Below are positions 1-8,825 of a stretch of DNA of 64,000 bases, piece by piece. The notes beneath the pieces are model-generated. The model saw only the letters and a program-made list of their open reading frames with translations, had not been told where the DNA came from and ran no database searches. Source of the DNA: an uncultured Methylophilaceae bacterium (lineage in GTDB: Bacteria > Pseudomonadota > Gammaproteobacteria > Burkholderiales > Methylophilaceae); contig CAJIZS010000001.1 of assembly GCA_905182075.1 (NCBI GenBank), positions 496,001 to 560,000 on the forward strand, read 5' to 3'. Every line of letters begins with the position of its first letter. Positions within the stretch are counted from its first letter, which is position 1. Made by a program: the position numbers and the translations under genes.

Positions 1-1084
1 TTAGGAAAAATGGACGGTTTAGATAGGAATAAAAAAGAAATTACACTAGAGCCTTTTTTAGATAGCGATGGATCTGAAATTATTCCAAGAAGAATCTTTA
101 AGTACGATACTTTAATTCTATCGATTGGCAGCACTATTAATGACTTTTCTGTCAATGGAGCCGCTGAATTTTCTATTGCACTTGACAACCAAAATCAAGC
201 AGAACGTTTTCATAGCAAGCTTCATAAAGCAATTCTTAAAGCTCAAACTCAATCAAAGCCACTTATGGAGGGTCAATTAGAAGTAGTTATTGTTGGGGCT
301 GGGGCTACTGGTGTTGAGTTATCTGCAGAGCTCCACAAGGCTACTAGAGAGATGGCTGCTTATGGCCTCGATAATATAAACCCAGATCGTGATATAAAAA
401 TTCATTTAATTGAAGCAAGCCCAGAAATGCCACACTCACATAGAAAGAATTAGTCATTCTGTTAGATTAGAACTTGAAAAATTAAATATTAATTTACACT
501 TAGGCGAGAAAGTAACCGAAGTTACTAATTTAGGTATAACAACGCATAGTGGTAAAAGTATATTGTCTTCATTAGTTGTTTGGGCGGCCGGTATAAAAGC
601 GCCTAATTTTTTGAAAAATATTGCTGGGCTAGAAACAAATTATATTAATCATCAACATCAATATATGAGTTTAAGACAACTAAAGATAAAAATATTTTCG
701 CTTTTGGAGATTGTGCTGAATGTTTAGTAAAGCCAGGCTCAATTGAATTTGTACCTCCAAGAGCTCAAGCAGCCCACCAGCAAGCATCTCTATTGTTAAA
801 AAGTATGAAGAGAGTTGTTTCTGGGAAAGAAAATTTTTTACCTGTTTATGTTTACAAGGATTATGGTTCTTTAGTTAACTTAGGAAAATATTCAACTGTT
901 GGCAATCTAATGGGTTCACTTTTAGGTGGGACTATGTTTATTGAAGGTCTACTTACTTTATTTAATGTATTTAATGCTTTACCAGATGCATTTAACTGCT
1001 TTGCATGGTTTTTCTAGCGTCGCTTTTAGATTGCTTGCTAAGATTATTAGCCGCCAAACTGAAGCCAGGGTGAAGCTTCATTAG
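1..1084 (+). CDS. ndh: NADH dehydrogenase, type II (NDH-2), 5' end missing
   Basis: Single-subunit, non-pumping NADH:quinone oxidoreductase that passes electrons from NADH through FAD to quinone at the inner membrane. The window opens inside the gene. The second Rossmann motif VVIVGAGATGVELSAEL is near base 285, the FAD-binding stretch FGDCAE with PPRAQAAHQQ near 705-780, and the family-typical tail (MHLTALHGF, ending RTEARVKLH-like) runs to the stop at 1082-1084. Three frame changes, near 430, 680 and 960, must be repaired to read it through; the flanks match the family on both sides of each, so they look like base-calling indels. It meets the 3' end of lplT convergently with no spacer. Identity is secure. 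Confidence 0.85.
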
Positions 1085-2293
1085 TTAACGATTGTGCTTA
1101 GAATAAAATAATGTGGCAACAGTCATACTAAGTACTACGAAAAATCCAAAAATGAATACGATACTATTAATAGGTAAATCTAGATATTCCATATAAGTAT
1201 ATGCGACACTAAGTAAGAGTATTCCAATATTTTCGCTAAAGTTTTGAGCTGCTATTGAATGACCTGCACCAATTAATGCATGCCCTCTGTGCTGAAGAAG
1301 AGCGTTCAATGGAACAATCAAAAGTCCACTAAAAATTCCAATTAATAGCAATACCAATATAGCGGTTTTAACTTGATCTATGAATACGAGAGAGCAAACG
1401 AGAGCCCCCATAAAAATTCCAACCGGAAGAATATAAATTGAATCCTTCATCCTTATATATCTTGCGGCAATAACAGCACCAACAGCTACACCAACAGCTA
1501 CCATTGCAGAAAGTTTAGTTGCTTGTTCTAATCCAAAGTTGAGTGCCATGCCCGCCCAAGCAAGAACTACTAATCTTAATGTTGCCCCTGCTCCCCAAAA
1601 TAATGTAGTAATGGCTAGAGAGAGCTGTCCTAATGGATCATTAAATAATTTAGCGAAAGAGTTAGTGAAGTCTTTTATTAAAAAAATTGGATTTTTACGC
1701 TTAATACTGTGGCTAATAGGAAGTTCTGGAATAAAGCGATTAAAGATTGCAGCTAGAAGGTATAAGGAGCTAACTAAAAGGATGGCGACATCAAATCCAT
1801 TAAGCACCCCAATACTTTTTAAGTCTAGAAGCTCTCCCCCTACTATCGCACCTAAAATAATAGCTGCAACTGTTAAGCCCTCAACCCAACCATTCGCTGC
1901 AACCAAATAATTTTCAGGTAAGAGTTCCGTCAGAATCCCATATTTAGCAGGGGAATAGGTGGCCGCACCAACACCAACTATTGCATAGGCATATAGTGGA
2001 GGTAGGCCAAACAACATTGCTAAGCAGCCAATTAATTTCAATCCATTAGATAGAAACATGACCTGTCCTTTAGGTCTTGAATCTGCATACGCACCAACAA
2101 AAGGGGCAAGAATAATGTAGCCTATTACAAAAACTGAAAGCAATAGAGGTTGATGCCATTCGGGTGCCTCTAAGGTAGCAAGTAAACCAATAGCAACAAA
2201 AAAAAGAGCATTATCGGCTAAAGCTGAAAGAAATTGTGCCGAAAGGAAGCAATTAAATCCCTCTTTATTTTTTTTAAAGTGTTTCTGCTGCAT
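1085..2293 (-). CDS. lplT: Lysophospholipid transporter LplT (MFS family)
   Basis: Major facilitator superfamily protein of 402 residues with about twelve hydrophobic segments, close to the length of E. coli LplT (397). It flips lysophospholipids across the inner membrane for re-acylation. Diagnostic LplT stretches are FLSAxxDNALxF near residue 22, APFVGAYADS near 62, VGVGAATYSPAKYGIL near 108, FWGAGATLRLV near 233 and PLNALLQHRG near 330. This is one of the few long genes here with no frame break. The acyltransferase/ligase Aas often found with LplT is not visible nearby. The 5' side abuts unrelated gene fragments, so its native promoter may be missing from this sequence. Confidence 0.88.
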   Translation of the reverse strand: MQQKHFKKNKEGFNCFLSAQFLSALADNALFFVAIGLLATLEAPEWHQPLLLSVFVIGYIILAPFVGAYADSRPKGQVMFLSNGLKLIGCLAMLFGLPPLYAYAIVGVGAATYSPAKYGILTELLPENYLVAANGWVEGLTVAAIILGAIVGGELLDLKSIGVLNGFDVAILLVSSLYLLAAIFNRFIPELPISHSIKRKNPIFLIKDFTNSFAKLFNDPLGQLSLAITTLFWGAGATLRLVVLAWAGMALNFGLEQATKLSAMVAVGVAVGAVIAARYIRMKDSIYILPVGIFMGALVCSLVFIDQVKTAILVLLLIGIFSGLLIVPLNALLQHRGHALIGAGHSIAAQNFSENIGILLLSVAYTYMEYLDLPINSIVFIFGFFVVLSMTVATLFYSKHNR

Positions 2294-2294
2294 A

Positions 2295-2508
2295 ATCTGC
2301 TAACCTCGATCTTTCACCTCTCATTGGTGTACTTGCACCATTTATGCTTCCAGCCTTTAAAGTTCAATTATCAATTCTTTGTATATTAATTGTTTTAGCA
2401 TTAACTTGGAATATTCAAGGTGGTGAAATGGGCTATAACTCTTTTGGAAATATTCTTTTTTATGGCCTTGGAATGTATATATGGCTTATATCAAGTCAAA
2501 AGGGGTGA
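2295..2508 (+). pseudogene. Fragment of a branched-chain amino acid/urea ABC transporter permease (LivM-like)
   Basis: An open stretch with ATG at 2344 and stop at 2506-2508 encodes a hydrophobic run followed by WNIQGGEMGYNSFGNILFYG, which is the start of LivM/UrtC-type permeases (usual form WNxxGGQMGYNSxGNxFFFG). Only about 55-70 residues of a protein of some 300-400 residues are present, and no other part of the transporter is nearby. It directly follows the lplT start in divergent orientation and stops before an RluA-like fragment. It is either a gene remnant or, more likely given the rest of the window, a piece of another genome joined in during assembly. Confidence 0.6.
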
Positions 2509-2591
2509 CTCCTAGAGGCTTCTGGATATCGGGTCACGCCCAGTGAGGACTGACTCTTATTGTGCCTTTGCTGCTGTTCAACAGGTCACCA

Positions 2592-2694
2592 TCTATTTAT
2601 GTAGACAAAGATATTGTCGTGGTGGATAAACCCAGTGGCCTATTATCTGTCCCTGGTAAAAACCCACTCAATAAAGAAACTGTTGCTCTAGTCA
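2592..2694 (+). pseudogene. Fragment of an RluA-family pseudouridine synthase
   Basis: About 34 codons read IYVDKDIVVVDKPSGLLSVPG followed by a few more residues, the signature N-terminal segment of RluA-type rRNA/tRNA pseudouridine synthases (the conserved V-x-K-P-x-G-L-x-x-x-P-G block that precedes the catalytic HRLD motif). The catalytic domain is absent: after the codons for ETVAL the sequence turns into the antisense strand of a PhoH gene. Bases 2509-2591 hold nothing recognisable. Fragment and junction, not a functional gene. Confidence 0.6.
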
Positions 2695-3607
2695 TTATAA
2701 TTTCAGAATATAGTTTTGTATCTAATGTTTGAACAAGCCCCGCAGCAAGAGCTAACAGAGTTTTACCTGTCCCAGCTTGCCCAAGTAGAGTTACAAAATC
2801 AATATCAGGATCCATTAATAGGTTTAAGTGCAAAATTTTGCTCTTTATTTTTTGCTTTGATACCCCAAATATTAAATTTAGGCAAAGTGTAATCTTGAAC
2901 GATTTGAAGTGTAGCGGAGTTCCCATTAATTATTTTAACTATTGCATAAAATGGCTTATCAAAATCATAAAATACAAATTCATTAAGTATAAAATTTCTA
3001 CATAGTGGGCCAGTTACCTTATAAAATAACTTCTCTTTTTCCTGCCATGACTCCATATTCTTACTATGTTTTTCCCAGAAATCTTCTTCAAGCTTAGTAA
3101 TACCCGAATGGAGTAACTCTGCATCGGTCATGACCTTATCATTAAAATAATCTTGAGCAGAAATACCTAGGGCACGCGCTTTAATTCTTATATTAAAATC
3201 TTTTGAGACTAAAATTACTTCACGATTAAATTTTTTCTTAATACTTTCTACAACACTTAAAATTTGATTATCTGCTTTACCTTGAGAAAGTATTGGTAGG
3301 TCAAATTCAATCGGATTGGTTTGAAGGAAAAGGTTACCTGAGTTATATTTATCCTGATTAGTTTTTAGTGGGCATCCGTTTTTGAGATCTCCAGTAAAAG
3401 AACCAATAATTTCCTCGAGGTAACGATGGGTTTGCCTAGCATTTCTAGCAACCTCAGAGCTTCCTTTTTTATTATTATCCAATTCATATAATTCACCATC
3501 GGAAGATAAATATCATGCTCTTCAAATCTAAAAAGACAGGATGGATCGTGAAGTAGAACATTTGTGTCTAGAACAAAAATCTTATTTTTATTTAATTTTT
3601 TAACCAT
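2690..3607 (-). CDS. PIN-domain/PhoH-like ATPase, C-terminus missing
   Basis: The N-terminal PIN nuclease-like domain opens with KIFVLDTNVLLHDPSCLFRFEEH (acidic D of VLDTN at about residue 14) and continues through ILVSKDFNIRIKARALG. A PhoH-type P-loop ATPase follows with Walker A GQAGTGKT. Proteins of this class (YlaK/PhoH2 type) are about 460-480 residues and are linked to RNA processing. Two frame changes are needed: near 3490, where one missing G turns MVELYELDNN into another frame, and near 2810. Coding ends just after MTRATV, where about 150 residues including Walker B should follow; instead an RluA fragment on the other strand begins. Truncation at a chimeric junction is the likely cause. 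Confidence 0.75.
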
Positions 3608-3611
3608 ATGT

Positions 3612-4073
3612 TTACAAATTAAAAGTTTTCAAAATTTCATTTACGTGGCCAGGGACTTTGACTCCGCGCCATTCGTGAGACAAAATTCCTTTAGAATTGA
3701 TAATAAAAGTACTTCGCTCAATTCCTTTGTAGCTTTTACCGTACATACTTTTCTCTTTTATAACGTCAAACTGATTACATACCTCTTCATCTGAATCACT
3801 TAATAGCTCAAACGGAAAGCTATATTTTTTTTTGAAATTTTCGTGTGATTTAATAGAGTCTCTTGAAATACCAAATATATAAATATTATTACTATTAAAT
3901 TTATTTATGTTTTCCTTAAAATCTATTCCTTCATTAGTGCACCCGGGTGTTGAGTCTTTTGGGTAAAAGTATAAAACTACCTCCTTGCCAATGTAATCAG
4001 ATAATTTAAATTGTAAATTATTGGTACCAGGTAATTCAAAATTAGAAACATGTTTATTTATATCAATCATCAT
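3612..4073 (-). CDS. bcp: Peroxiredoxin, Bcp/PrxQ family
   Basis: Intact thiol peroxidase of 153 residues (E. coli Bcp 156) that reduces hydrogen and alkyl peroxides in the cytoplasm, using thioredoxin as donor. The peroxidatic cysteine is Cys45 in KDSTPGCTNE, with the catalytic Thr and Pro in place; RSTFIINSKG and WRGVKVPGH near the C-terminus are also typical. The second cysteine usually found five residues after the first (GCTxExCxF) is absent: the sequence reads GCTNEGIDF, so this would act as a one-Cys enzyme or use another thiol partner. It lies 4 bp after the start of the PhoH gene, on the same strand. Confidence 0.9.
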   Translation of the reverse strand: MMIDINKHVSNFELPGTNNLQFKLSDYIGKEVVLYFYPKDSTPGCTNEGIDFKENINKFNSNNIYIFGISRDSIKSHENFKKKYSFPFELLSDSDEEVCNQFDVIKEKSMYGKSYKGIERSTFIINSKGILSHEWRGVKVPGHVNEILKTFNL

Positions 4074-4092
4074 ATGTTGCCTTTAAGGAGAG

Positions 4093-4605
4093 TTATTTAA
4101 GTGTGAACGTTATTGGTACAACTACAGTAAAAATTTTAGATGCCAATGTTTTGGGAGGGACTGGAAATGGCATTGCTCTTTTTGTCATATTTAATGCTTC
4201 TTTATCTAAAATTTTATGACCACTACTTTTTTTAACTTTTGAACTAATAACTGTGCCATTTTTATTAAACTTTAACTCGATTATAACCGAACCTTGCCAA
4301 TTTCTATTCAAAGCCATCCGCGGGTATTTTTGTTGTTTTTTTATTGCTATAGTTATTTTTGCACTATATTCATCTATGCTATTTTTAATCACTCTAACTT
4401 TATTGCTGTTAGATTGTACATTTTTGTTATCGATTATTTCTGGAGCAACTTGTTTGGCAATTGGTTCAGGAATTGGTTCAGGAATTGGTTTAGGAATTGG
4501 TTTAGGAATTGGTTCAGGAATTGGTTTAGGAATTGGTTTAGGAATTGGTTTTTTCTTAGGACTAATAATTTCTGGTTTTTTTTCTTCAAGAAAAATGACC
4601 TCCAT
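4093..4605 (-). CDS. tonB: TonB-like energy transducer, N-terminal anchor missing
   Basis: TonB couples the proton gradient to outer-membrane receptors. Visible parts are EVIFLEEKKPE, then a proline-rich spacer built of Lys-Pro-Ile-Pro and Glu-Pro-Ile-Pro units (about residues 17-51), then a TonB C-terminal domain (about 80-170) with YPRMALNRNWQGSVIIELKF and a DKEALNMTKRAMPFP block. The membrane helix that should precede the spacer is absent: an in-frame stop lies immediately upstream of the only ATG, and the upstream DNA codes for something else on the other strand. The neighbours give no ExbB/ExbD, so the receptor system served is unknown. Confidence 0.75.
   Translation of the reverse strand: MEVIFLEEKKPEIISPKKKPIPKPIPKPIPEPIPKPIPKPIPEPIPEPIAKQVAPEIIDNKNVQSNSNKVRVIKNSIDEYSAKITIAIKKQQKYPRMALNRNWQGSVIIELKFNKNGTVISSKVKKSSGHKILDKEALNMTKRAMPFPVPPKTLASKIFTVVVPITFTLK
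4459..4548. repeat. 12-bp tandem repeat inside tonB
   Basis: About seven to eight tandem copies of a 12-bp unit, GGTTYAGGAATT on the plus strand (Y = C or T), encode the X-Pro-Ile-Pro spacer of TonB on the minus strand. Copies differ almost only at the T/C position, which changes Lys-Pro to Glu-Pro. Such low-complexity arrays expand and contract readily, so spacer length may vary among strains and may also be mis-sized in this assembly. Confidence 0.8.
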
Positions 4606-4742
4606 CTATCGGCACACTTCCTCAAACGCAAATTGTTGGGGAAAATAAAATTTTATTAAGTGCGACTTATTCTTTGAATGTCTCAGATAAAGAAAAAGCT
4701 TCTAAATTATTTGTAAAGCGTGTTCAAAAAATGATTAAATAA
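4602..4742 (+). pseudogene. C-terminal fragment of an unidentified gene
   Basis: A 46-codon open stretch on the plus strand, beginning PSIGTLPQTQIVGENKIL and ending VKRVQKMIK before TAA at 4740-4742, has protein-like composition but no start codon at its head. It begins exactly where the minus-strand TonB reading frame loses its N-terminus. I do not recognise the family. It is probably the tail of a gene brought next to tonB by a chimeric junction near 4600. Bases 4743-4815 are very AT-rich with no gene. Confidence 0.4.
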
Positions 4743-4815
4743 TTTTAAAAAAGAAATAAATTATATCCTATAAAACTAAATAATATTTAATCAAATCAAT
4801 ATTATATCAACCCAG

Positions 4816-6076
4816 TTATAGTGGAACAATAACTTCATCTCCTTTTTTAATTGACCCAGATTCAAGGTCTAAAACTATAAAACAATTTGCTTCTGTCATT
4901 GAACTCAGAATGGCGGATCCTTGAGAAGAAGTTGGCTTTACTGACAAACCATCTTTACCTCTACTAAGAACACCCCTTTGAAATTCAAGTCTCCCTGGTT
5001 TTTTATTAATATTCACACTACACTTCACTTTAATGGTGGGAGGAGGTAGGTAATTTAATTCACCTTTCAGGATACTTAAGAGCAGGCTGAACTAATTGAT
5101 AAAATGTTACCATTGCTGCAACAGGATTTCCTGGCAGACCAAAAAATGATGCTGTATTTATTTTTCCATAAGCCATTGGCCTTCCTGGTTTAATCGATAG
5201 CTTCCAAAATAATACATTACCAAGCTCTGCTAGAACTTCTTTCATATAATCAGCTTGTCCCACAGAAACTCCGCCACTAGTAATAATGGCATCGGCAGTT
5301 TTAGCAGATTTTATTAATGTTTTCTTAATAAGCTCCTTATTGTCTGGAATTATCCCTAAATCTATACAGTTAATCCCTAACCGTTGAAGCATTGCACTAA
5401 TTGTATGATGATTACTATCGTATACTTGTCCTGACTTAATGGCAGTCCCCAACCTTACAACCTCGTCACCAGTTGAAAAGAAAGCAACTTTTATTTCTTT
5501 ATAGACTTTAACTTTCTCAATACCTACTGACGCGATCAATCCTATCTCCGCAGGTCTTAAGTAAGTACCTTTTTTTAATGCAACATTTCCTTTTTGGATG
5601 TCTTCCCCGACCCTACGGATATTTGCACCAGTTTTTGGTAACTCATTGAGGGTAATATTATTTCCAGACAAGGTGGTAAGCTCAATTGGAATAACAGAAT
5701 CTGCCCCTTCAGGAATTTTCCCTCCCGTCATAATTTTAATAGCCTCACCATTTTTAAGACTAGATTTTGAGATATTACCAGCGAGTACAGTGCTAGTAAT
5801 TTTAAATATTTTACTATTATCTTTTGGGTTTTGAGATAAAGGCAAAACCATCCATTGCTGAATTATCATAATTTGGGACATTAATAGGAGATACTAAATT
5901 ATCAGCAAGCACACGATTCAAGGAATCTATTAGCTTAATAGATTCAGTAGCTTTAATTGGGTGTATGAAAGAATGGATTAGTTTTTTTGCTGACTCAATT
6001 TTCATCGCATTAGGGTCGTATTCGGCAAGACAGCCAGGCTCATTAGATAAGTCTTTTAGTGTAATTTTTTTCGTCA
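4816..6076 (-). CDS. moeA: Molybdopterin molybdenumtransferase MoeA
   Basis: Inserts molybdate into adenylylated molybdopterin, the last step of Mo-MPT synthesis. Start chosen at MTKKITLKDL (ATG ending at 6076), 5 bp after the mobB stop. Family motifs: NYDNSAMDGFA, IMTGGKIPEGADSVIP, FFSTGDEVV, YDSNHHTISAML, ITSGGVSVGQADY and FGLPGNPVAAMVTF, in the expected order. Two frame changes are needed, near 5830-5880 and 5030-5060; the repaired length is about 419 residues, normal for MoeA. The C-terminal domain IV-like segment (4816-5028) carries RGVLSRG. It forms a minus-strand group with mobB, mobA and moaA and serves the formate dehydrogenase encoded divergently. Confidence 0.9.
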
Positions 6077-6081
6077 TCGGT

Positions 6082-6651
6082 TTAGATATGACCCTCAAAA
6101 GTGTCCATAGAGTCGCAAGGGGTATCAACCCCATAACTATTTCTGTATTGGACTATAAAGTCTACTATTGAAGGTATGTCATTTAAATCAAAGGATGGGA
6201 TTTTTACATCTAACAAAAGATCAGAAACGATAGCTATAATATGCGAATCTTTCTTATATAGAATTTCATTAGAAATTTCTTTTCTATGCACTTCAATCTT
6301 TGGGAAACTCATATTTTTTAATCCTTCGATTAAAATAATATCAGTATCAGAACTAATTTGAGTAATAGCTTGATCTATATTGAATTTATCTTTCGGACTT
6401 TCTGTAATAAGTGCAGATCGATGATTATTAAAAATTAAAGTTTGAGATGCCCCAGCTTCCCTAATACGAAAACTATCTTTCCCGGGAGTATCAATATCGA
6501 ACTTGTGATGAGCATGCTTTATTACGGAAACGATTAAACCTTTACTTATTAATTGAGGAATGAGCTTCTCAATTAAAGTGGTTTTTCCGCTTCCACTATT
6601 TGCAGCACAAATCCCTAATACGCAAGTAGATTTAATTATTTTCTTTTTCAA
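6082..6651 (-). CDS. mobB: Molybdopterin-guanine dinucleotide biosynthesis adaptor MobB
   Basis: GTP-binding partner of MobA that enhances bis-MGD formation. Intact at 189 residues. The P-loop AANSGSGKTTLIEKL lies at residues 16-30, followed by VIKHAHHKFDIDTPGKDSFR, the typical MobB switch segment with its His-rich patch, and IILIEGLKNMSFPKIEV near 105. It overlaps the end of mobA by 20 bp and is followed after 5 bp by moeA, so the group is probably one transcript. The GTP-binding residues are all present. Confidence 0.88.
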   Translation of the reverse strand: MKKKIIKSTCVLGICAANSGSGKTTLIEKLIPQLISKGLIVSVIKHAHHKFDIDTPGKDSFRIREAGASQTLIFNNHRSALITESPKDKFNIDQAITQISSDTDIILIEGLKNMSFPKIEVHRKEISNEILYKKDSHIIAIVSDLLLDVKIPSFDLNDIPSIVDFIVQYRNSYGVDTPCDSMDTFEGHI

Positions 6652-7153
6652 TTTTTGCTAACTCACTGAGGTTGTTAATATTTATGAAATCCTGACTACC
6701 TGAATTATATACTTTATAATTATTTTCTTTAATCCACAATTCCATTTTTCTCCCTCCTGCATTAATAAAATCTTCTATATTTCCCAAAAGAGAGCGATGA
6801 CACAGCATAAATACAGGCTCTAGATGATCATAAAGGCTAGGTAGTATTATAGTTGGACCCTCATCTTTAATACATAAGCTTAATCTTTTCACTAAGCTTA
6901 TGGGTAGGAACGGGCAGTCATTAGGGCAAAATTGCACCCAATTTTTTTTTGCCTGAAATAATCCTGCTTGAATTCCTGCAAGTGGTCCAATTTTATTTAA
7001 AATGCGGTCATGGAATTGAATATTTTTCGGAAATTGATTGATGGGCTGATTTGTATTAATTGAAATATGACAAACTTGCCCCTTCAACCGGTCATAAACA
7101 TGTTCAATTAAGTACTTACCATTTAGCTTGATAAGAGATTTATTGGTGCCCAT
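6632..7153 (-). CDS. mobA: Molybdenum cofactor guanylyltransferase MobA, N-terminus uncertain
   Basis: Transfers GMP from GTP to Mo-molybdopterin. Clear MobA features: RMGTNKSLIKLNGKYLIEHV, DRILNKIGPLAGIQAGL, FCPNDCPFLP and EPVFMLCHRSLL. The conserved nucleotide loop that should precede RMG (ILAGGxSxRMG) is not visible. Upstream DNA can be read, with one frame change in an A7 run near 7160, as VAIIT followed by KKRMG, lacking the double glycine. The true start therefore lies upstream of 7153, perhaps a TTG near 7190, and the loop is either mis-sequenced or degenerate. Orientation and overlap with mobB support the same operon. Confidence 0.8.
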   Translation of the reverse strand: MGTNKSLIKLNGKYLIEHVYDRLKGQVCHISINTNQPINQFPKNIQFHDRILNKIGPLAGIQAGLFQAKKNWVQFCPNDCPFLPISLVKRLSLCIKDEGPTIILPSLYDHLEPVFMLCHRSLLGNIEDFINAGGRKMELWIKENNYKVYNSGSQDFININNLSELAKIEKENN

Positions 7154-7200
7154 TCTTTTTTTATTATGGTAATTATTGCCACTTCAATTTTAGTGTTCAA

Positions 7201-8191
7201 TTAACCGCCTGTATGAGACATAAACCTAACTACTGCAGGCTTTTTATTCTTTAAGTCAAATGTGTGTGCTTTCGGTTTAATCTTCATGCTATTTATAATT
7301 GCCGCTATAAGAGGCTTGTCATTGTTTGGGTGATTACGAATTAATGGCATCAATTCAATTTTTTCTTCATGCCCTAAGCATAAAAATAACTCCCCTTTAC
7401 AGCTTATCCTTACTCTATTGCAGTCCCCACAAAAATTATGTGAATGAGGTGAAATTAATCCAATTTTAGTATCGGTATTTTTAATTTGTAAATAATTTGC
7501 TGGACCCCCAGAAGTGTATGGTGTTTTTGTTATATCAAACTTATTATTAAGTCTTGTTAATATAATATCATTACTGATACTGGTAATCTTTCTATTAAGA
7601 TATTGCCCCTAATGGCATTTCTTCAATGAATGAAATATCCATATCGTTATCGACCGCATAGCGCGCTAAATCGAGGAATTCGTTTTCATTTATATTTTTC
7701 ATTAAAACAGTATTAATTTTAATTTTTTCAAACTTAAGCTTTATAGCTGAATTTATTCCCTCTAAAACATCTTCTAGACTTCCGGTCCGAGTCATAACTT
7801 TGAAGGTATTTGGATTAATGCTATCAAGACTTACATTTATTCTTTTTACTCCAGCTTCTTTTAACATTTGAGATTTTTTCTTTAGTTGGCTGCCATTGGT
7901 TGTGAGTGTTAATTCATCAAGGCCGACAATTTTACCTAAATTCCTAAATAACCAATCAATATTTTTTCGAACGAGTGGCTCTCCACCCGTAACCCTAACC
8001 TTGGTGACCCCAAGTTGTGTAAAAACGTTAACAATTCTTGCTATCTCCTCAAGAGTAAGCATTTCTTTTTTTGGTAAGAAATTCATTTCTTCCGACATAC
8101 AATACAGGCACCTAAAATCGCACCTATCTGTTACAGATATTCTTATGTAATCTATTCGTCGATTGAACTGATCTATTAATGTAGTTGTCAT
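7201..8191 (-). CDS. moaA: GTP 3',8-cyclase MoaA
   Basis: Radical SAM enzyme that, with MoaC, converts GTP to cyclic pyranopterin monophosphate, the first step of molybdopterin synthesis. N-terminal [4Fe-4S]/SAM motif CDFRCLYCM at residues 24-32, VRVTGGEPLVR near 66, LTTNGSQL near 96, and a C-terminal cluster segment HNFCGDCNRVRISCKG near 7385-7430. The protein ends SHTGG, the conserved double-glycine tail of MoaA, at 7201. One frame change near 7595 (after EEMPLGAIS) is needed; repaired length is about 329 residues, as expected. It is first of the minus-strand cofactor group and divergent from fdsG across 167 bp. Confidence 0.92.
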
Positions 8192-8358
8192 AAGTATTGA
8201 TGCTTACTAAAGCCCTAATAAATGCTTATGTTATGAGTAAAAAATTTTTATGGATCTATAATTTTAATCTTATTTAAACTTTTTTTAAGATCTTGCGTAA
8301 GTTCATTACAGTATAAGTGGCTGGATAGCAAAACATATAGCAATTGAATTATTAAAAA

Positions 8359-8825
8359 ATGATATCAGAACAAGAAAAAAAGAGAATTGAGTATCACATC
8401 AATCTGTTCCTGGATTATCCTGGAGCATTGTTGCCGTTGATGCATGCCATACAAGATGATATTGGCTATATACCTGAGGATTCTTATTTATTAATTTCTA
8501 AAGCTTACAATCTATCAGTTGCAGAGGTTCATGGTTTTGTATCTTTCTATCATCATTTTAGAACACATCCATCTGGTAAGCATGTTCTTCAAGTATGTAG
8601 AGCTGAGTCTTTTTGCAATGGGTTCAGAAAAATTAGAAAAATACCATGAAGTCACTTGGAATTGATTTTCATGAAACAACTAAAGATAATTTGTTTACGT
8701 TAGAGCCTGTTTATTGCCTTGGAAATTGTGCTTGCTCTCCAGCAGTTATGATTGATGAAGAAGTTTTGGGGCGAGTAACTCCTGAAAAAATTGATCAATT
8801 AATACTTAATTCTGGAATAAAGTAA
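8359..8825 (+). CDS. fdsG: NAD-dependent formate dehydrogenase, gamma subunit FdsG
   Basis: NuoE-like [2Fe-2S] subunit of the cytoplasmic molybdenum formate dehydrogenase. [13 protein letters not shown] and [24 protein letters not shown] match the NuoE/FdsG thioredoxin-like fold; cluster cysteines are VCRAESC-like near 8600 and [10 protein letters not shown] near 8715. One frame change near 8610-8625 (after CRAES) separates the halves. Repaired length is about 155 residues. The stop overlaps the fdsB start as TAATG at 8823-8827, implying translational coupling. First gene of fdsGBA-fdhD-fdsD. Confidence 0.9.

Noticed and set aside
1539-1910. Plus-strand 123-codon frame inside lplT
   Set aside because: Antisense shadow of an intact, well-recognised transporter; no family features or RBS.
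4459-4548. Regularly spaced repeats as a possible CRISPR array
   Set aside because: The unit is 12 bp with no spacers and lies within a coding frame; no cas gene is nearby.
4253-4659. Plus-strand open frames rich in Gly-Ile-Gly or Asn-Trp-Phe repeats
   Set aside because: They are the complements of the tonB repeat spacer; the minus-strand TonB domain explains the sequence and no start signals support a plus-strand gene.
2294-4800. Genomic island or integron-like cassette cluster
   Set aside because: Fragments lack attachment sites, integrase, complete frames or flanking repeats; the same kind of fragment occurs inside essential genes elsewhere, so artefact is the simpler view.
8192-8358. 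Molybdenum cofactor riboswitch between moaA and fdsG
   Set aside because: The gap is AT-rich and I could not find the conserved Moco-RNA core or a stable multi-helix fold by eye.
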